From NCBI GenBank assembly GCA_963843805.1, contig CAWJLY010000011.1, positions 183,683 to 247,682 on the forward strand: 64,000 nt of DNA, written 5' to 3'. The translations under genes and the position numbers were made by a program. This document shows positions 19,727 through 30,627 of this stretch, in pieces. The notes beneath the pieces were generated by a model. The model made no database searches and was not told the DNA's origin. It was given only the letters and a program-made list of their open reading frames with translations. How positions within the stretch are numbered: position 1 is the stretch's first letter; the number at the start of each line of letters is the position of its first letter. Origin of the DNA: Ideonella_A sp963843805. Its GTDB lineage: Bacteria > Pseudomonadota > Gammaproteobacteria > Burkholderiales > Burkholderiaceae_C.

Positions 19727-22162
19727 ATGAACAGCGAAGTGCCCGATTCCTTCGGCGAAATGGCCGGCAACCAGCCCGCACCGATCAACGATTCGCTGCT
19801 GCGCGGCCTCAATCCCGAACAGCTTGCCGCCGTCACGCTGCCACCGCGTTCGGCCCTGATCCTGGCCGGTGCCGGATCAGGCAAGACGCGTGTTCTGACA
19901 ACGCGCATCGCCTGGCTGATCCAGACCGGGCAACTGTCACCCGGCGGTGTGCTGGCGGTCACCTTCACCAACAAGGCTGCCAAGGAGATGCTGACGCGCT
20001 TGTCGGCGATGTTGCCGGTTCCAGTGCGCGGCATGTGGATCGGAACCTTTCACGGTTTGTGCAACCGGTTCTTGCGCGCGCACTGGAAACTCGCCGCATT
20101 GCCGCAGGGCTTCCAGATCATCGACACCGCCGATCAGCTGTCGGCCGTCAAACGCATCATCAAGGCGTTGAACGTCGACGCCGAGCGTTTTGTTCCGAAG
20201 CAGGTGAGCTGGTTCATCGCGGGGGCAAAAGAAGATGCACTGCGACCGGGCGATGTCGAGATCCGCGACGAACAGTCGCGCACGCTGGTCGCCATCTATC
20301 AGGCCTACGAAGACCAGTGCCAGCGAGAAGGCGTGGTCGATTTTGCCGAACTGCTGCTGCGCACCTACGAGCTGATGCGCGACAACCAGGCCGTTCGCGA
20401 GCATTACCAGCGGCGCTTCCGCCATATCCTGGTCGACGAATTCCAGGATACCAACAAGCTGCAATACGCCTGGTTGAAGATGTTCGGCGGGCCGGGCAAG
20501 CCGCAGGGTGCGGCGGTGATGGCGGTTGGCGACGATGACCAGAGCATCTATGCCTTTCGCGGCGCGCAGGTCGGCAACATGGCGTCGTTCGAGCGTGAGT
20601 TCGGTGTCGATCAGTTGATCAAGCTCGAGCGCAATTACCGTTCGTTCGGCCACATCCTCGATTCGGCCAATGCACTGATCGCGCGCAATTCGAAGCGGCT
20701 CGGCAAGAACCTGCGCACCGAAGCCGGCCTCGGCGAGCCGGTGCGAATTTTCGAGTCGACCAGCGATTTCGCCGAGACCCAGTGGCTCATCGATGAGGCG
20801 CGGCAACTGCACCGCGACGGCATCGCGCGTTCCGACATCGCCGTGCTGTACCGCAGCAACGCGCAGAGCCGGGTCATTGAAAGCGGCTTGTTCAATGCGG
20901 GCATTCCGTACAAGGTGTATGGCGGCCTGCGTTTTTTCGAGCGCGCCGAGGTCAAGCATGCATTGTCTTATCTGCGCTTGATCGAAAACCCGAACGACGA
21001 CACCAGTTTCCTGCGTGTCGTCAATTTTCCGGCGCGCGGCATCGGCGCGCGCACGCTCGAGCAGCTGCAGGACACCGCGCGTGCCAGCGGGCGCAGCCTG
21101 GCACAAAGCGTGGCTGCACTTGGCGGCAAGGGGGGCGCCAATCTGCAGGCCTTCATCACCTTGATCGATTCGATTCGCGACGCCACACACGGCAAGACCC
21201 TGCGCGAGATCATCGAGCAGATGTTGCAGGCATCCGGCCTGATCGATTTCTACCGCACCGACAAGGAAGGCCGCGACCGGTTGGAGAACCTGGACGAACT
21301 GGTCAATGCCGCCGAAGCCTTTGTCACCCAGGAGGGGTTCGGCAAGGATGCGGTGGCCTTGCCGGTCGACGAGTTTTCGGCCGCCTCGGATGCCGAACTG
21401 GCCAAGGTGGTCAGCGGCCTGTCACCGGGCTCGATTGCTGCCGGCGATCCGCCGGCGGTTGCCGTGGTCGATCTGACGCCCGACGCCGAGACCGGCGAAA
21501 TCATGTCGCCGCTGGCGGCCTTCCTGACCCACGCCTCACTGGAAGCCGGCGACAACCAGGCGCAGGCCGGCCAAGACGCGCTGCAACTGATGTCGGTGCA
21601 TTCGGCCAAAGGCCTGGAATTCGACGCCGTGTTCATCACCGGTCTGGAGGAAGGTTTGTTTCCGCATGAAAACAGCCAGAGTGATCTGGAAAGCCTGGAA
21701 GAAGAGCGGCGGCTGATGTATGTGGCGATCACCCGCGCCCGCAAGCGGCTGTACATCAGCCACAGCCAGACGCGCATGCTGCACGGCCAGACCCGCTACA
21801 ACATGAAGAGCCGCTTCATCGACGAACTGCCGGAAGAATCGGTCAAATGGATCACGCCGCGCAACCAGGGCTTTGGCTCGGGTTTCCAGCGCGACTACCA
21901 GGCGGCATGGGCACGCGGCAGCGGCCCGGGGTCGATGGTCGGTGCGGGTCGCGTCACGCCGTCATCACCGCCACCGTTGGTGCCGAAAGTGCCGACCCAC
22001 GGCCTTCGCTCGGGGCAGGGCGTATTCCACAACAAGTTCGGTGAGGGCGTCGTCGTGACGCTCGAAGGCAACGGTGTGGACGCCCGGGCGCAGATCAATT
22101 TCGGCCGTCACGGCATGAAATGGCTGGCGCTGTCGATCGCCAAGCTGACGCCGATCGACTGA
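19727..22162 (+). CDS. uvrD: UvrD/PcrA-type DNA helicase
   Basis: An 811-residue superfamily 1A 3'-5' DNA helicase for mismatch and nucleotide-excision repair. It has Walker A AGAGSGKT, motif Ia TFTNKAAKEM, motif II DEFQDTN, motif III GDDDQSIYAFRGA, motif IV LERNYRS, motif V SVHSAKGLEFD and motif VI VAITRARKRL. The C-terminus ends in a Tudor-like segment (VFHNKFGEGVV) as in UvrD/PcrA. ATG 19727 was chosen over an in-frame start 54 bases earlier because homologues begin close to this point. Rep is a less likely alternative. Confidence 0.95.
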   Translation: MNSEVPDSFGEMAGNQPAPINDSLLRGLNPEQLAAVTLPPRSALILAGAGSGKTRVLTTRIAWLIQTGQLSPGGVLAVTFTNKAAKEMLTRLSAMLPVPVRGMWIGTFHGLCNRFLRAHWKLAALPQGFQIIDTADQLSAVKRIIKALNVDAERFVPKQVSWFIAGAKEDALRPGDVEIRDEQSRTLVAIYQAYEDQCQREGVVDFAELLLRTYELMRDNQAVREHYQRRFRHILVDEFQDTNKLQYAWLKMFGGPGKPQGAAVMAVGDDDQSIYAFRGAQVGNMASFEREFGVDQLIKLERNYRSFGHILDSANALIARNSKRLGKNLRTEAGLGEPVRIFESTSDFAETQWLIDEARQLHRDGIARSDIAVLYRSNAQSRVIESGLFNAGIPYKVYGGLRFFERAEVKHALSYLRLIENPNDDTSFLRVVNFPARGIGARTLEQLQDTARASGRSLAQSVAALGGKGGANLQAFITLIDSIRDATHGKTLREIIEQMLQASGLIDFYRTDKEGRDRLENLDELVNAAEAFVTQEGFGKDAVALPVDEFSAASDAELAKVVSGLSPGSIAAGDPPAVAVVDLTPDAETGEIMSPLAAFLTHASLEAGDNQAQAGQDALQLMSVHSAKGLEFDAVFITGLEEGLFPHENSQSDLESLEEERRLMYVAITRARKRLYISHSQTRMLHGQTRYNMKSRFIDELPEESVKWITPRNQGFGSGFQRDYQAAWARGSGPGSMVGAGRVTPSSPPPLVPKVPTHGLRSGQGVFHNKFGEGVVVTLEGNGVDARAQINFGRHGMKWLALSIAKLTPID

Positions 22163-22195
22163 CACCCGTTGCCGGGCCTGTCCCGATGCGGGCTT

Positions 22196-22233
22196 GTGAC
22201 AGTACTGTCACCGAGCGGTCACGAGCGCGTCAT
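22196..22233 (+). promoter_or_regulatory. Pho box upstream of phoX
   Basis: Three 7-bp direct repeats occur at strict 11-bp spacing: CTGTCAC (22205-22211), CGGTCAC (22216-22222) and GCGTCAT (22227-22233). This is the layout of PhoB sites (7-mers like CTGTCAT with 4-bp spacers). The first repeat is also half of a perfect 16-bp palindrome, GTGACAGTACTGTCAC (22196-22211). It lies 57 bases before the phosphatase start. Confidence 0.75.
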
Positions 22234-22289
22234 ATCTGCCGGTCAGCATCTGCGGGTTGATTTCTCCCACACCCGCAAAAGGACCGAAC

Positions 22290-24554
22290 ATGAACAAGCC
22301 GCTGGATCTTTCGCCTGCATCACCAGTCGACGGCGACGATCTGAACACCTCGACCAATCCCAGCTTCAACCAGGTGCTCGATGCCCGGATCAGCCGGCGC
22401 TCGCTGCTGCGCGGTGGCGTCGGCAGCGCGGCCACGGCGGTTCTGGGCGGCTGGGGACTGAGCGCCTGCGGTGGCGACGATGGCAGCACGACGACGACAC
22501 CCGCCGTCCCGGCGGCACCGGCGGCGCCAGCGGCACCCTCGCCGATCACGACGCTCGCCTTTGCCAGCGTCGCCAAGAACCGCGACGACAAGGTGACCGT
22601 GCCGGTCGGCTATACCGCCTCGGTGGTGATTGCGCTGGGCGATCCGCTGACCGCGGCGACAGCCGATTTCCGCAACGATGGCAGTGATACGGATTACGCC
22701 AATCGCAGCGGCGACCACCACGATGGCATGGAGTATTTCGGGCTCGACTCGGCCGGCACCGCACGCGATGCCAGCGGCAGTGAGCGTGGTCTGCTGGTGA
22801 TGAACCACGAGGCGCTGACCGATCAGTTCTTGCACGTCAATGGCGCCAGCGCGCGACCGCGTCCGGCGGCTGAATCCGACAAGGAAATTCCGGCCCACGG
22901 CCTGGCCGTGGTCGAGGTGCGCAAGGCCGGCGGCAAATTCTCGTATGTGCGCGATTCCGCCTACAACCGGCGTATCACGCCGTTGACGCCGTTGCAGATC
23001 AACGGCCCGGCGCGTGGCAACCCATTGTTGAAGACGAAATATTCGCTCGACGGAACCACCACGCGTGGCACCATCAACAACTGCGGCACCGGTCATACGC
23101 CGTGGGGCACCTACCTCAGCGGGGAAGAAAACTGGGCCGGCTATTTCACCCGCAGCGCCACCGACAACGCCGCCCGCAGCAACGACAAGAGCGTCGTCTC
23201 GCTGGGCCGTTATGGCCTCTCGCAGGGCGCCGCCAGCCGCCATGGCTGGGAGACCTCCGGTGCTGCGGACCCATATGCGCGCTGGAACATCTCGCGCAGC
23301 GGCACCTCGGCCGATGGCAGCGACGACTACCGCAACGAGCTGAACGGCATGGGCTATATCGTCGAGCTCGACCCGTACGACAAGGCCGCAGCGGTTGTCA
23401 AACGCAGCGGACTGGGACGCTTTGCGCACGAAAGCGCGGCGTTTGGTGTGCCGAGCGCGGGCAAGCCGCTGGCGGTCTACATGGGCGACGATTCGCGTGG
23501 CGAATACATCTACAAGTTCGTTTCCACCGCGAACTGGTCAGAGGCCGATCGCAGCCCGGCCAACCGCATGGCCACCGGTGACAAATACCTCGACAGCGGC
23601 AAGCTCTTCGTCGCTCGTTTCGATGCCGACGGCAGCGGGCAATGGATCGAGCTGGCGATCGGCAACGCAGCGATCGCCGCCTACCGAACCTACCCATTCG
23701 CCGATCAGGCCGATGTGCTGATCAATGCACGGCTGGCTGCCGATGCGGTCGGTGCAACCCGGATGGACAGGCCGGAGTGGAATGCGGTCAATCCGGTCAG
23801 TGGCGAGATCTATTTCACGCTGACCAACAACAGCAACCGCAAACTGCAGCCGACTGGCAGCCAGTTCGGCCTCGACTCGGCCAACCCGCGCGCCTATGCC
23901 GACAGCTACGCCGGTGGCGCGGCGGGGTCGCCCGGCAACATCAACGGCCACATCATCCGGATGGCTGAAGCCGGCAACGAGAGCACGGCGACCCGCTTCA
24001 GCTGGGATGTCTATCTGTTCGGTGCCGAATCGGCTGCCGACGCCAACCTGATCAACTTGTCGGCGTTGACAGCCGACCAGGATTTTTCCAGCCCCGATGG
24101 CCTGTGGTTCAGCCCGAACACCAAGCTGTGCTGGATCCAGACCGATGACGGCTCGTATACCGACGTCACCAACTGCATGATGCTGGCGGGCGTGCCGGGC
24201 AAGGTCGGTGATGGCGTGCGAACGACGCTGAACTACACCCGCACCGATGGCAGCATGGCCACGGTGAGCACCTATGTCGGCAAGAAGCCGGCGGCCGATG
24301 CGCTGAAGCGCTTTCTGGTCGGACCGGTCGATTGCGAAATCACCGGTGCAACCGAAACGCCCGATGGCACGACGATGTTCATCAACATCCAGCACCCGGG
24401 CGAGACGATCAGTGCGGCCAATATCGCCGACCCCGGCAAATACCTGAGCCACTGGCCGGGCAATGCCGGTTACGGTGCTGGGGGTGCCAACGCACGCCCG
24501 CGATCGGCGACGATTGCAATCAGCAAGAACGATGGCGGGCGCATCGGCACCTGA
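22290..24554 (+). CDS. phoX: PhoX-family alkaline phosphatase, Tat-exported
   Basis: A 754-residue DUF839/PhoX protein, a calcium/iron phosphatase that releases phosphate from organic esters in the periplasm. A twin-arginine motif (SRRSLLRGG) sits at ~residues 37-45, followed by a hydrophobic stretch and a Cys-containing SACGG segment. Family signs include MNHEAL, NNCGTGHTPWGTYLSGEENW, the EYIYKFVS region and SSPDGLWF. ATG 22290 has AAGGA upstream. The Pho box just upstream predicts induction by phosphate starvation. Convergent with the VOC gene. Confidence 0.93.
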   Translation: MNKPLDLSPASPVDGDDLNTSTNPSFNQVLDARISRRSLLRGGVGSAATAVLGGWGLSACGGDDGSTTTTPAVPAAPAAPAAPSPITTLAFASVAKNRDDKVTVPVGYTASVVIALGDPLTAATADFRNDGSDTDYANRSGDHHDGMEYFGLDSAGTARDASGSERGLLVMNHEALTDQFLHVNGASARPRPAAESDKEIPAHGLAVVEVRKAGGKFSYVRDSAYNRRITPLTPLQINGPARGNPLLKTKYSLDGTTTRGTINNCGTGHTPWGTYLSGEENWAGYFTRSATDNAARSNDKSVVSLGRYGLSQGAASRHGWETSGAADPYARWNISRSGTSADGSDDYRNELNGMGYIVELDPYDKAAAVVKRSGLGRFAHESAAFGVPSAGKPLAVYMGDDSRGEYIYKFVSTANWSEADRSPANRMATGDKYLDSGKLFVARFDADGSGQWIELAIGNAAIAAYRTYPFADQADVLINARLAADAVGATRMDRPEWNAVNPVSGEIYFTLTNNSNRKLQPTGSQFGLDSANPRAYADSYAGGAAGSPGNINGHIIRMAEAGNESTATRFSWDVYLFGAESAADANLINLSALTADQDFSSPDGLWFSPNTKLCWIQTDDGSYTDVTNCMMLAGVPGKVGDGVRTTLNYTRTDGSMATVSTYVGKKPAADALKRFLVGPVDCEITGATETPDGTTMFINIQHPGETISAANIADPGKYLSHWPGNAGYGAGGANARPRSATIAISKNDGGRIGT

Positions 24555-24604
24555 TCCGAGACACGCTGGCAAGGCGCCTGGCCGCCCCGATCGATTGCGC
24601 AAAA

Positions 24605-24626
24605 CGGCCCGTCACCAGACGGGCCG
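24605..24626 (-). terminator. Terminator of the VOC gene (also between convergent genes)
   Basis: Perfect 9-bp stem CGGCCCGTC/GACGGGCCG with a 4-base loop, followed on the minus strand by TTTT (24601-24604). It sits between the phoX stop and the VOC gene stop. Confidence 0.8.
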
Positions 24627-24629
24627 CCC

Positions 24630-25061
24630 TCATTTGGCAAACAAGGATTCGATGTTGGCAAATGCCTTGAACTCGAGCGCGTTGCCGCAGGGATCGAGAA
24701 AAAACATCGTCGCCTGCTCGCCCACTTCTCCCTTGAAGCGGACATGCGGCTCGATGATGAAACGGGTGTCGACTTGTTGCAATCGATCGGCCAGCTGCTG
24801 CCATTCGTCCATCGACAGCACCACCCCGAAATGCCGCACCGGCACCTGGTCGCCGTCGACATCGCTGGTGCGGCGGTGGCCGGCTTCTGCCGGCGCCAGA
24901 TGGGCAACGATCTGGTGGCCGTACAAGTTGAAATCGATCCATGCGTCGGAGCTGCGACCTTCCGGACAGCCGAGCAGACCGCCGTAGAAGCGCCGCGCTG
25001 CGGCGAGGTCGGTGACCGGGAAGGCGAGATGGAACGGGCGGATGGTGGTCGAGGTTGTCAT
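24630..25061 (-). CDS. VOC (glyoxalase/bleomycin-resistance) family protein
   Basis: A 143-residue single-domain vicinal-oxygen-chelate protein. It opens with FHLAFPVTDLAAARRFY, the usual metal-ligand His on strand 1. HFGVVLS and the final DPCGNALEFKAF supply the second His and the Glu ligand region. The family includes glyoxalases, dioxygenases and isomerases; the reaction cannot be assigned. It lies 33 bases after the gluconokinase gene on the same strand, so it is probably the last gene of the idnO-gntK operon. Confidence 0.85.
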   Translation of the reverse strand: MTTSTTIRPFHLAFPVTDLAAARRFYGGLLGCPEGRSSDAWIDFNLYGHQIVAHLAPAEAGHRRTSDVDGDQVPVRHFGVVLSMDEWQQLADRLQQVDTRFIIEPHVRFKGEVGEQATMFFLDPCGNALEFKAFANIESLFAK

Positions 25062-25094
25062 GATGCGTTGTTCAGGATATTCGCGGCAATCGTA

Positions 25095-25619
25095 TCAGCG
25101 AGCTGCGCGCGTCGGAGCCGCTTCGAGCGCCGAACAGGCCTGTGCCACCAACTCGGCCAAGGGCTGGGCGATATCGGCATGCCAGACATCGCGCTCGTCG
25201 GCGCCGGGCCGTTCCAGCGTCTGCAACTGGCTGGACAGCAGTGCGGGCGGCATATAGTGGCCCTGTCGCCCACCGAGGCGCATCGCAATCAGGCCCTCGT
25301 CGCCGTCGAGGAATACGAACTGCACACCCGGGCAGGCGGCACGCAGGCGATCTCGATACGCGCGGCGCAACGCCGAGCAGGCCACCACGGTGCCCCCGGG
25401 CGCCACCAGCCGATCCGCCAGGGCGGCACCCACGCGATCCAGCCATGGCCAGCGGTCGCTGTCAGTCAACGCGACGCCGGCCCGCATCTTGGCCACCGCT
25501 TCGGCGGCATGCAGATCGTCACCATCGATCGCGCGCATGCCGAGCCGTTGCGCCAGTGCATCGGCAACGGCGCTTTTGCCGCTGCCGCTGACGCCCATGA
25601 TGACGACCGCCAGCACCAT
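25095..25619 (-). CDS. gntK: Gluconokinase
   Basis: A 174-residue P-loop kinase that phosphorylates D-gluconate to 6-phosphogluconate. Walker A is MGVSGSGKS at residues ~8-16, followed by GDDLHAAEAVAKM (substrate region), LTDSDRWPWL, CSALRRAYRD and GHYMPPALLSSQ, all typical of GntK. It starts one base after the idnO stop codon, so the two are tightly coupled. It completes the route from L-idonate through 5-ketogluconate and gluconate. Confidence 0.94.
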   Translation of the reverse strand: MVLAVVIMGVSGSGKSAVADALAQRLGMRAIDGDDLHAAEAVAKMRAGVALTDSDRWPWLDRVGAALADRLVAPGGTVVACSALRRAYRDRLRAACPGVQFVFLDGDEGLIAMRLGGRQGHYMPPALLSSQLQTLERPGADERDVWHADIAQPLAELVAQACSALEAAPTRAAR

Positions 25620-25620
25620 G

Positions 25621-26388
25621 TCACAAGCCGGCGGTGATGCCGCCGTCGACGTACAGGATATGGCCGTTGACAAAGCTCGACGCCTTGGACGCCAGAAAGA
25701 TCGCGGCCCCGGCCAGCTCCTCGACATCGCCCCAGCGGCCGGCCGGTGTGCGTTTGGACAACCAGCCGGTAAAGGCTTCGTCGGCGACCAGCGCCGCCGT
25801 GAGTTCGGTCTTGAAATAGCCTGGCCCGAGGCCATTGACCTGGATGCCATGGGGGCCCAGATCGACCGCCATGCCCTTGGTCAGCATCTTCACGGCGCCT
25901 TTGGTCGCGGTGTAGGGCGCGATGCCGGGGCGGGCGAGTTCGCTTTGCACCGAGCAGACATTGATGATCTTGCCGGCACCGCGGGTGACCATTCGCTGCG
26001 CCACCGCGCGGCCGACGAAAAAGACGCTGTCGACATTGGTCGCCATCAGGTTTCGCCAGGCGTCGACCGGAAACTCGGCAAAACTGCTGCGATGCTGCAT
26101 GCCGGCGTTGTTGACCAGGATATCGATCGGCCCGATCGATGATTCGATGCCCGCCACGCCGGCCTCGACCGCGTCGGCATCGGTCACGTCGAATGCCGAA
26201 GCGTCGACCTGGAAGCCGCGCGCTGCCAGCGCGGCGCGGGCCGCGTCCAGCCGGTCAGCGTCCCGCGCGTTCAGCACAATCCGCGCACCGGCCGATGCCA
26301 GAGCCGCGGCGATGGCCAGGCCGATCCCCTTGCTGGAGCCGGTAATCAGCGCGGTGCGGCCAGTCAGGTCGAAAATTGAGTCGTTCAT
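25621..26388 (-). CDS. idnO: Gluconate 5-dehydrogenase (5-keto-D-gluconate reductase), SDR
   Basis: A 255-residue short-chain dehydrogenase with Rossmann motif TGSSKGIG, NNAG, catalytic Ser in VCSVQSE and YTATKGAVK (YxxxK), ending VDGGITAGL. High resemblance to IdnO/Gno, which interconverts 5-ketogluconate and gluconate. Context supports this: gntK is directly downstream and idnD is divergent 90 bases away. The shared intergenic stretch probably carries both promoters; no operator is clear enough to name. Confidence 0.9.
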   Translation of the reverse strand: MNDSIFDLTGRTALITGSSKGIGLAIAAALASAGARIVLNARDADRLDAARAALAARGFQVDASAFDVTDADAVEAGVAGIESSIGPIDILVNNAGMQHRSSFAEFPVDAWRNLMATNVDSVFFVGRAVAQRMVTRGAGKIINVCSVQSELARPGIAPYTATKGAVKMLTKGMAVDLGPHGIQVNGLGPGYFKTELTAALVADEAFTGWLSKRTPAGRWGDVEELAGAAIFLASKASSFVNGHILYVDGGITAGL

Positions 26389-26478
26389 GGGGTTTAATGG
26401 TCAGTCACGCAAAGGTGAATTCTGCCCTCGACCGCTGTGCATGTGCATACCCTGAAACCCGCTGAAGGAATTGCCGGA

Positions 26479-27583
26479 ATGAATCCCGTCCTCGAACCAA
26501 CCGATGGTGATGCTGATCGGCCGCTGCGTCTGCGCTGCTTCTGCCTGGTCATCAATGCACCTGACGACTTGCAGGTCGTCGAGCGTGACGCCGAAGACCT
26601 GCAACCCGGCCAGGTGCTGGTGCAGGTGGGTTTCGGCGGCATTTGCGGCTCTGACCTGCATTATTTTCATGACGGCGGATTCGGCACGGTGCGTATCAAG
26701 CGGCCAATGATTCTCGGACACGAGGTTGCCGGCACGGTCAGCGCGGTGGCGCCCGATGTGGTGCGGGTCAAGCCGGGCGACAAGGTTGCCGTCAATCCCA
26801 GCCGCCCGTGCGGCGACTGCAGATATTGCCTGGAAGGTTTGCCCAACCACTGCCTGGAAATGCGCTTCTACGGCAGCGCCATGCGCGACCCCCATGTCGA
26901 GGGCGCATTTCGCAACCTGCTGGTCTGTGATGCCGTGCAGTGCGAACCGGTGTCGGCCCATGTGCCGCTGCAGCAGGCCGCGCTGGCCGAGCCGTTTTCG
27001 GTGGCACTGCACGGTGTGCAACGGGCCGGGCCTTTGCTTGGCAAACGGGTGCTGGTGTCGGGTTGTGGTCCGATCGGCGCGCTGGCGGTGGCGGCTGCGC
27101 GGATCCACGGCGCTGCGGAGATCACCGGTGTCGACCTGACCGATGAAACATTGGCCATCGCGCGAGCGATGGGCGCCGATCACACCATCAATGTCGGCCA
27201 GGACACTACCTGGGTGCAGCGCTACAGCGCCGACAAGGGCAGCTTCGACGTGATGTTCGAATGCAGTGGCAACGAGCGCGCGCTGCGCGCCGGCCTGGAG
27301 ACGATGCGCCCGCGCGGTGTGGTGGTGCAACTGGGCCTGGGCGGCGACGTCAGCCTGCCGCAGAACATGGTGGTCGGCAAGGAGTTGAGCATCTGCGGCA
27401 GCTTCCGCTTTCACGCCGAGTTTGCGCTGGCGGTGCGCCTGATCAACGAAGGCCGGGTCGACATGCGCCCGATGATTACCGGCGCGTATCCCGCTGAGCC
27501 GGGCCCGCGAGGCCTTCGAACTGGCAAGTGACCGCAAGCGTGCGATGAAGGTGCTGCTCGATTTTGCCGCCGAGACGGCTTGA
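26479..27583 (+). CDS. idnD: L-idonate 5-dehydrogenase (frameshift near the end)
   Basis: A zinc-dependent medium-chain dehydrogenase oxidising L-idonate to 5-ketogluconate. It has GFGGICGSDLHYF (catalytic Cys), GHEVAGTV, the structural-zinc cysteines in PCGDCRYCLEGLPNHC and the Rossmann motif VSGCGPIGAL. The frame stops early at 27531, but the remaining ~30 codons (REAFELASDRKRAMKVLL...) continue one base out of frame to TGA at 27583. An extra C in the run at 27490-27492 explains this. ATG 26479 was preferred to a GTG at 26437. Divergent from idnO. Confidence 0.88.
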
Positions 27584-27590
27584 ACAGCAA

Positions 27591-28272
27591 TCAGTGGTCG
27601 AGCTGCTGCACGCGACTGCAGCAACCAATGCCGCTCGCACCCGGCATCGCCGCAGCGTTCACATATCCATTGCCAGCGGGTCCGGGCAGGGGCTGCCGCC
27701 TTGCGCCGCTGCCAGGCATGGCGGACCGCAGCCAGTGCGGCATCGACACGGCGCTGGCCGGTGCCGGCAACGATTGCATAAGCTACACCGCTGCGTTGCA
27801 ATGCGGCTCGCACCAGCAGGTCGATCGGTTCACGCACAAACTCGCCGTCACGCTGCAGGCCGTCGGCAACCCACGGCAAATCGAGCGAGGTCAGCAGGCT
27901 CAGATCACACCGACGCTGAGCAGCTTCGGCGTAGGGATATAGCGACCGATCGCCAAACACGAAATCGCTGTAGACCGCAATCATCAATGCCGTCGTATCG
28001 GCAATCACGATGTCGTGACCGGCCGCCGATGCCGCGCTGATGCGCTCGCTTTGCGCCTGGGCAATCGGCAGCTGCTCATGTGGCAGCGGCGTGCGCGCGT
28101 GCAGATCGCAGAAGCTGCGCAACGATTCGTCGACCCGCCCCACGTTCAGCCCGTCGGCCGACAGTGCCGATTCGAGTGCCAGCGCGAGTGTCGTCTTGCC
28201 GGTGCTTTCGGCGCCGACCAATCCGACGACCAGCGCGTCTGCCGATGCGCGATCAGAGCGCTCGTCGCTCAT
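27591..28272 (-). CDS. NadR-type AAA/ribosylnicotinamide kinase-like protein
   Basis: A P-loop protein with Walker A GAESTGKTTLA at ~residues 20-30, resembling the C-terminal nucleoside-kinase domain of NadR (AAA_28) without the adenylyltransferase or HTH parts. A Cys-containing end, WICERCGDAGCERHW, is seen. Its ATG overlaps the pnuC stop by four bases, so a job in salvage of nicotinamide riboside imported by PnuC is the natural reading. The end is uncertain: this frame has no stop until 26401, across antisense idnD. A one-base change would end it at 27591. Confidence 0.7.
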
Positions 28273-28915
28273 CTGCAGGCGTCGCCGGTTGCACGGGCCA
28301 GACGTTTCCAGGCCGCCCAGCCCACAACCGACAAGACAATGAAGATCGCGTACAGAAGGACGGTCAGCCACAGCCCCTTGTGCACGAACAAGGCGACGCT
28401 GACCAGGTTGACGATCAGCCAGGCCAGCCAGTTCTCGACATATTTGCGGCCGAGCAGCCATTGGCCGATCAGGCTGCCGGCGGTTGGAAACGCATCGAAC
28501 CAGGGTACATCGGAGTCGGTACGGCTGGACAGCAGCCAGGCCAGCGCAGGCCAGGCCACTGCCATCGTGGCCAGCAGCATCCAACGCTGGCCACTACGCC
28601 AGGTAGCGCACGCGAAGCGGCGCGCCGTCTGTCGGAGGTTCCGCGCAGCCATTGCCACCAGCCCCAGAATGCGACCGTGATGAACAACAGCTGCAAGCCG
28701 GCTTCGCCATACAGGCGGCTGTCGGCAAACAAGGCGGCGTACAGCGCCGAGCTGACGATCGCAAGCGGCCAGGCCAGCGGGTTGACCCGCATGTTGCAGC
28801 CCACCATCACCAGGGCCAGAACAAAGGCGACGAGCTCGAGCCAGGTCACCGGCGAACCCCAGGCGACAAATGCTGCCGCGAACAGCGGCCTGATGGGCGC
28901 GAGCCAGCTATCCAT
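28269..28915 (-). CDS. pnuC: PnuC-family nicotinamide riboside transporter (frameshifted)
   Basis: A multi-helix inner-membrane protein split over two frames. The N-terminal part (from ATG 28915) has helices including LELVAFVLALVMVGCNM and the family word FWGWWQWLRG. The C-terminal half, in a second frame up to TGA 28269, has GRKYVENWLAWLIVN and three more helices. The switch lies at about 28585-28640; both halves together match PnuC length (~210 residues). It mediates facilitated uptake of nicotinamide riboside, trapped by the kinase encoded just downstream. Confidence 0.82.
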
Positions 28916-28990
28916 GGCAGTGGATCATCAGAAGCGCTGGCGGCGTTGCGTGCAGGCGCAGTCGCACCACGGGTGCCCGGCCGACGTTGA

Positions 28991-29269
28991 TCAAGGACGT
29001 CTGGCGGCCACCTGGACCAGGATCTCGTCGGGCTTGACCATGCCGAGTTCGAAGCGGGCCTTCTCCTCGACCATCTCCAGCCCCTCCTTCAAATCGCCTA
29101 CCTCTGCAGCCAGCAGGTCGTTGCGCGATTTGGCGGCCAGGTTGTCGATGCGCTGGCGCTCCAGCTTGTTGCTCAGCTCGAGCGTGCGCGGCACGCCGCC
29201 GCGCCCCAGCCACAACTCGGACTGGACCAGCGCAATCAACACGACGAGAACAAGGGTGACGACGCGCAT
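28991..29269 (-). CDS. ftsB: Cell-division protein FtsB
   Basis: A 92-residue bitopic divisome protein: a short cytoplasmic tip, one membrane helix (VVTLVLVVLIALVQSELWLG), then a periplasmic coiled-coil (~25-70) and a C-terminal FELGMVKPDEILVQV end typical of FtsB. It links FtsQ and FtsL. It lies 33 bases downstream of eno, the usual order in betaproteobacteria. Confidence 0.95.
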   Translation of the reverse strand: MRVVTLVLVVLIALVQSELWLGRGGVPRTLELSNKLERQRIDNLAAKSRNDLLAAEVGDLKEGLEMVEEKARFELGMVKPDEILVQVAARRP

Positions 29270-29302
29270 CGACGAGGACAGTGATCGGGCAGTGCAGCTT
29301 GC

Positions 29303-30587
<1,285 letters not shown>

Positions 30588-30627
30588 TCTTTTCCTTTGG
30601 ATATCTCAGAATATGAATCGATCAAGC

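Noticed and set aside
26401..28584. A 727-codon minus-strand frame reading as one large protein
   Set aside because: Only its middle part (the NadR-type kinase) is protein-like. The ends are out-of-frame pnuC and antisense idnD.
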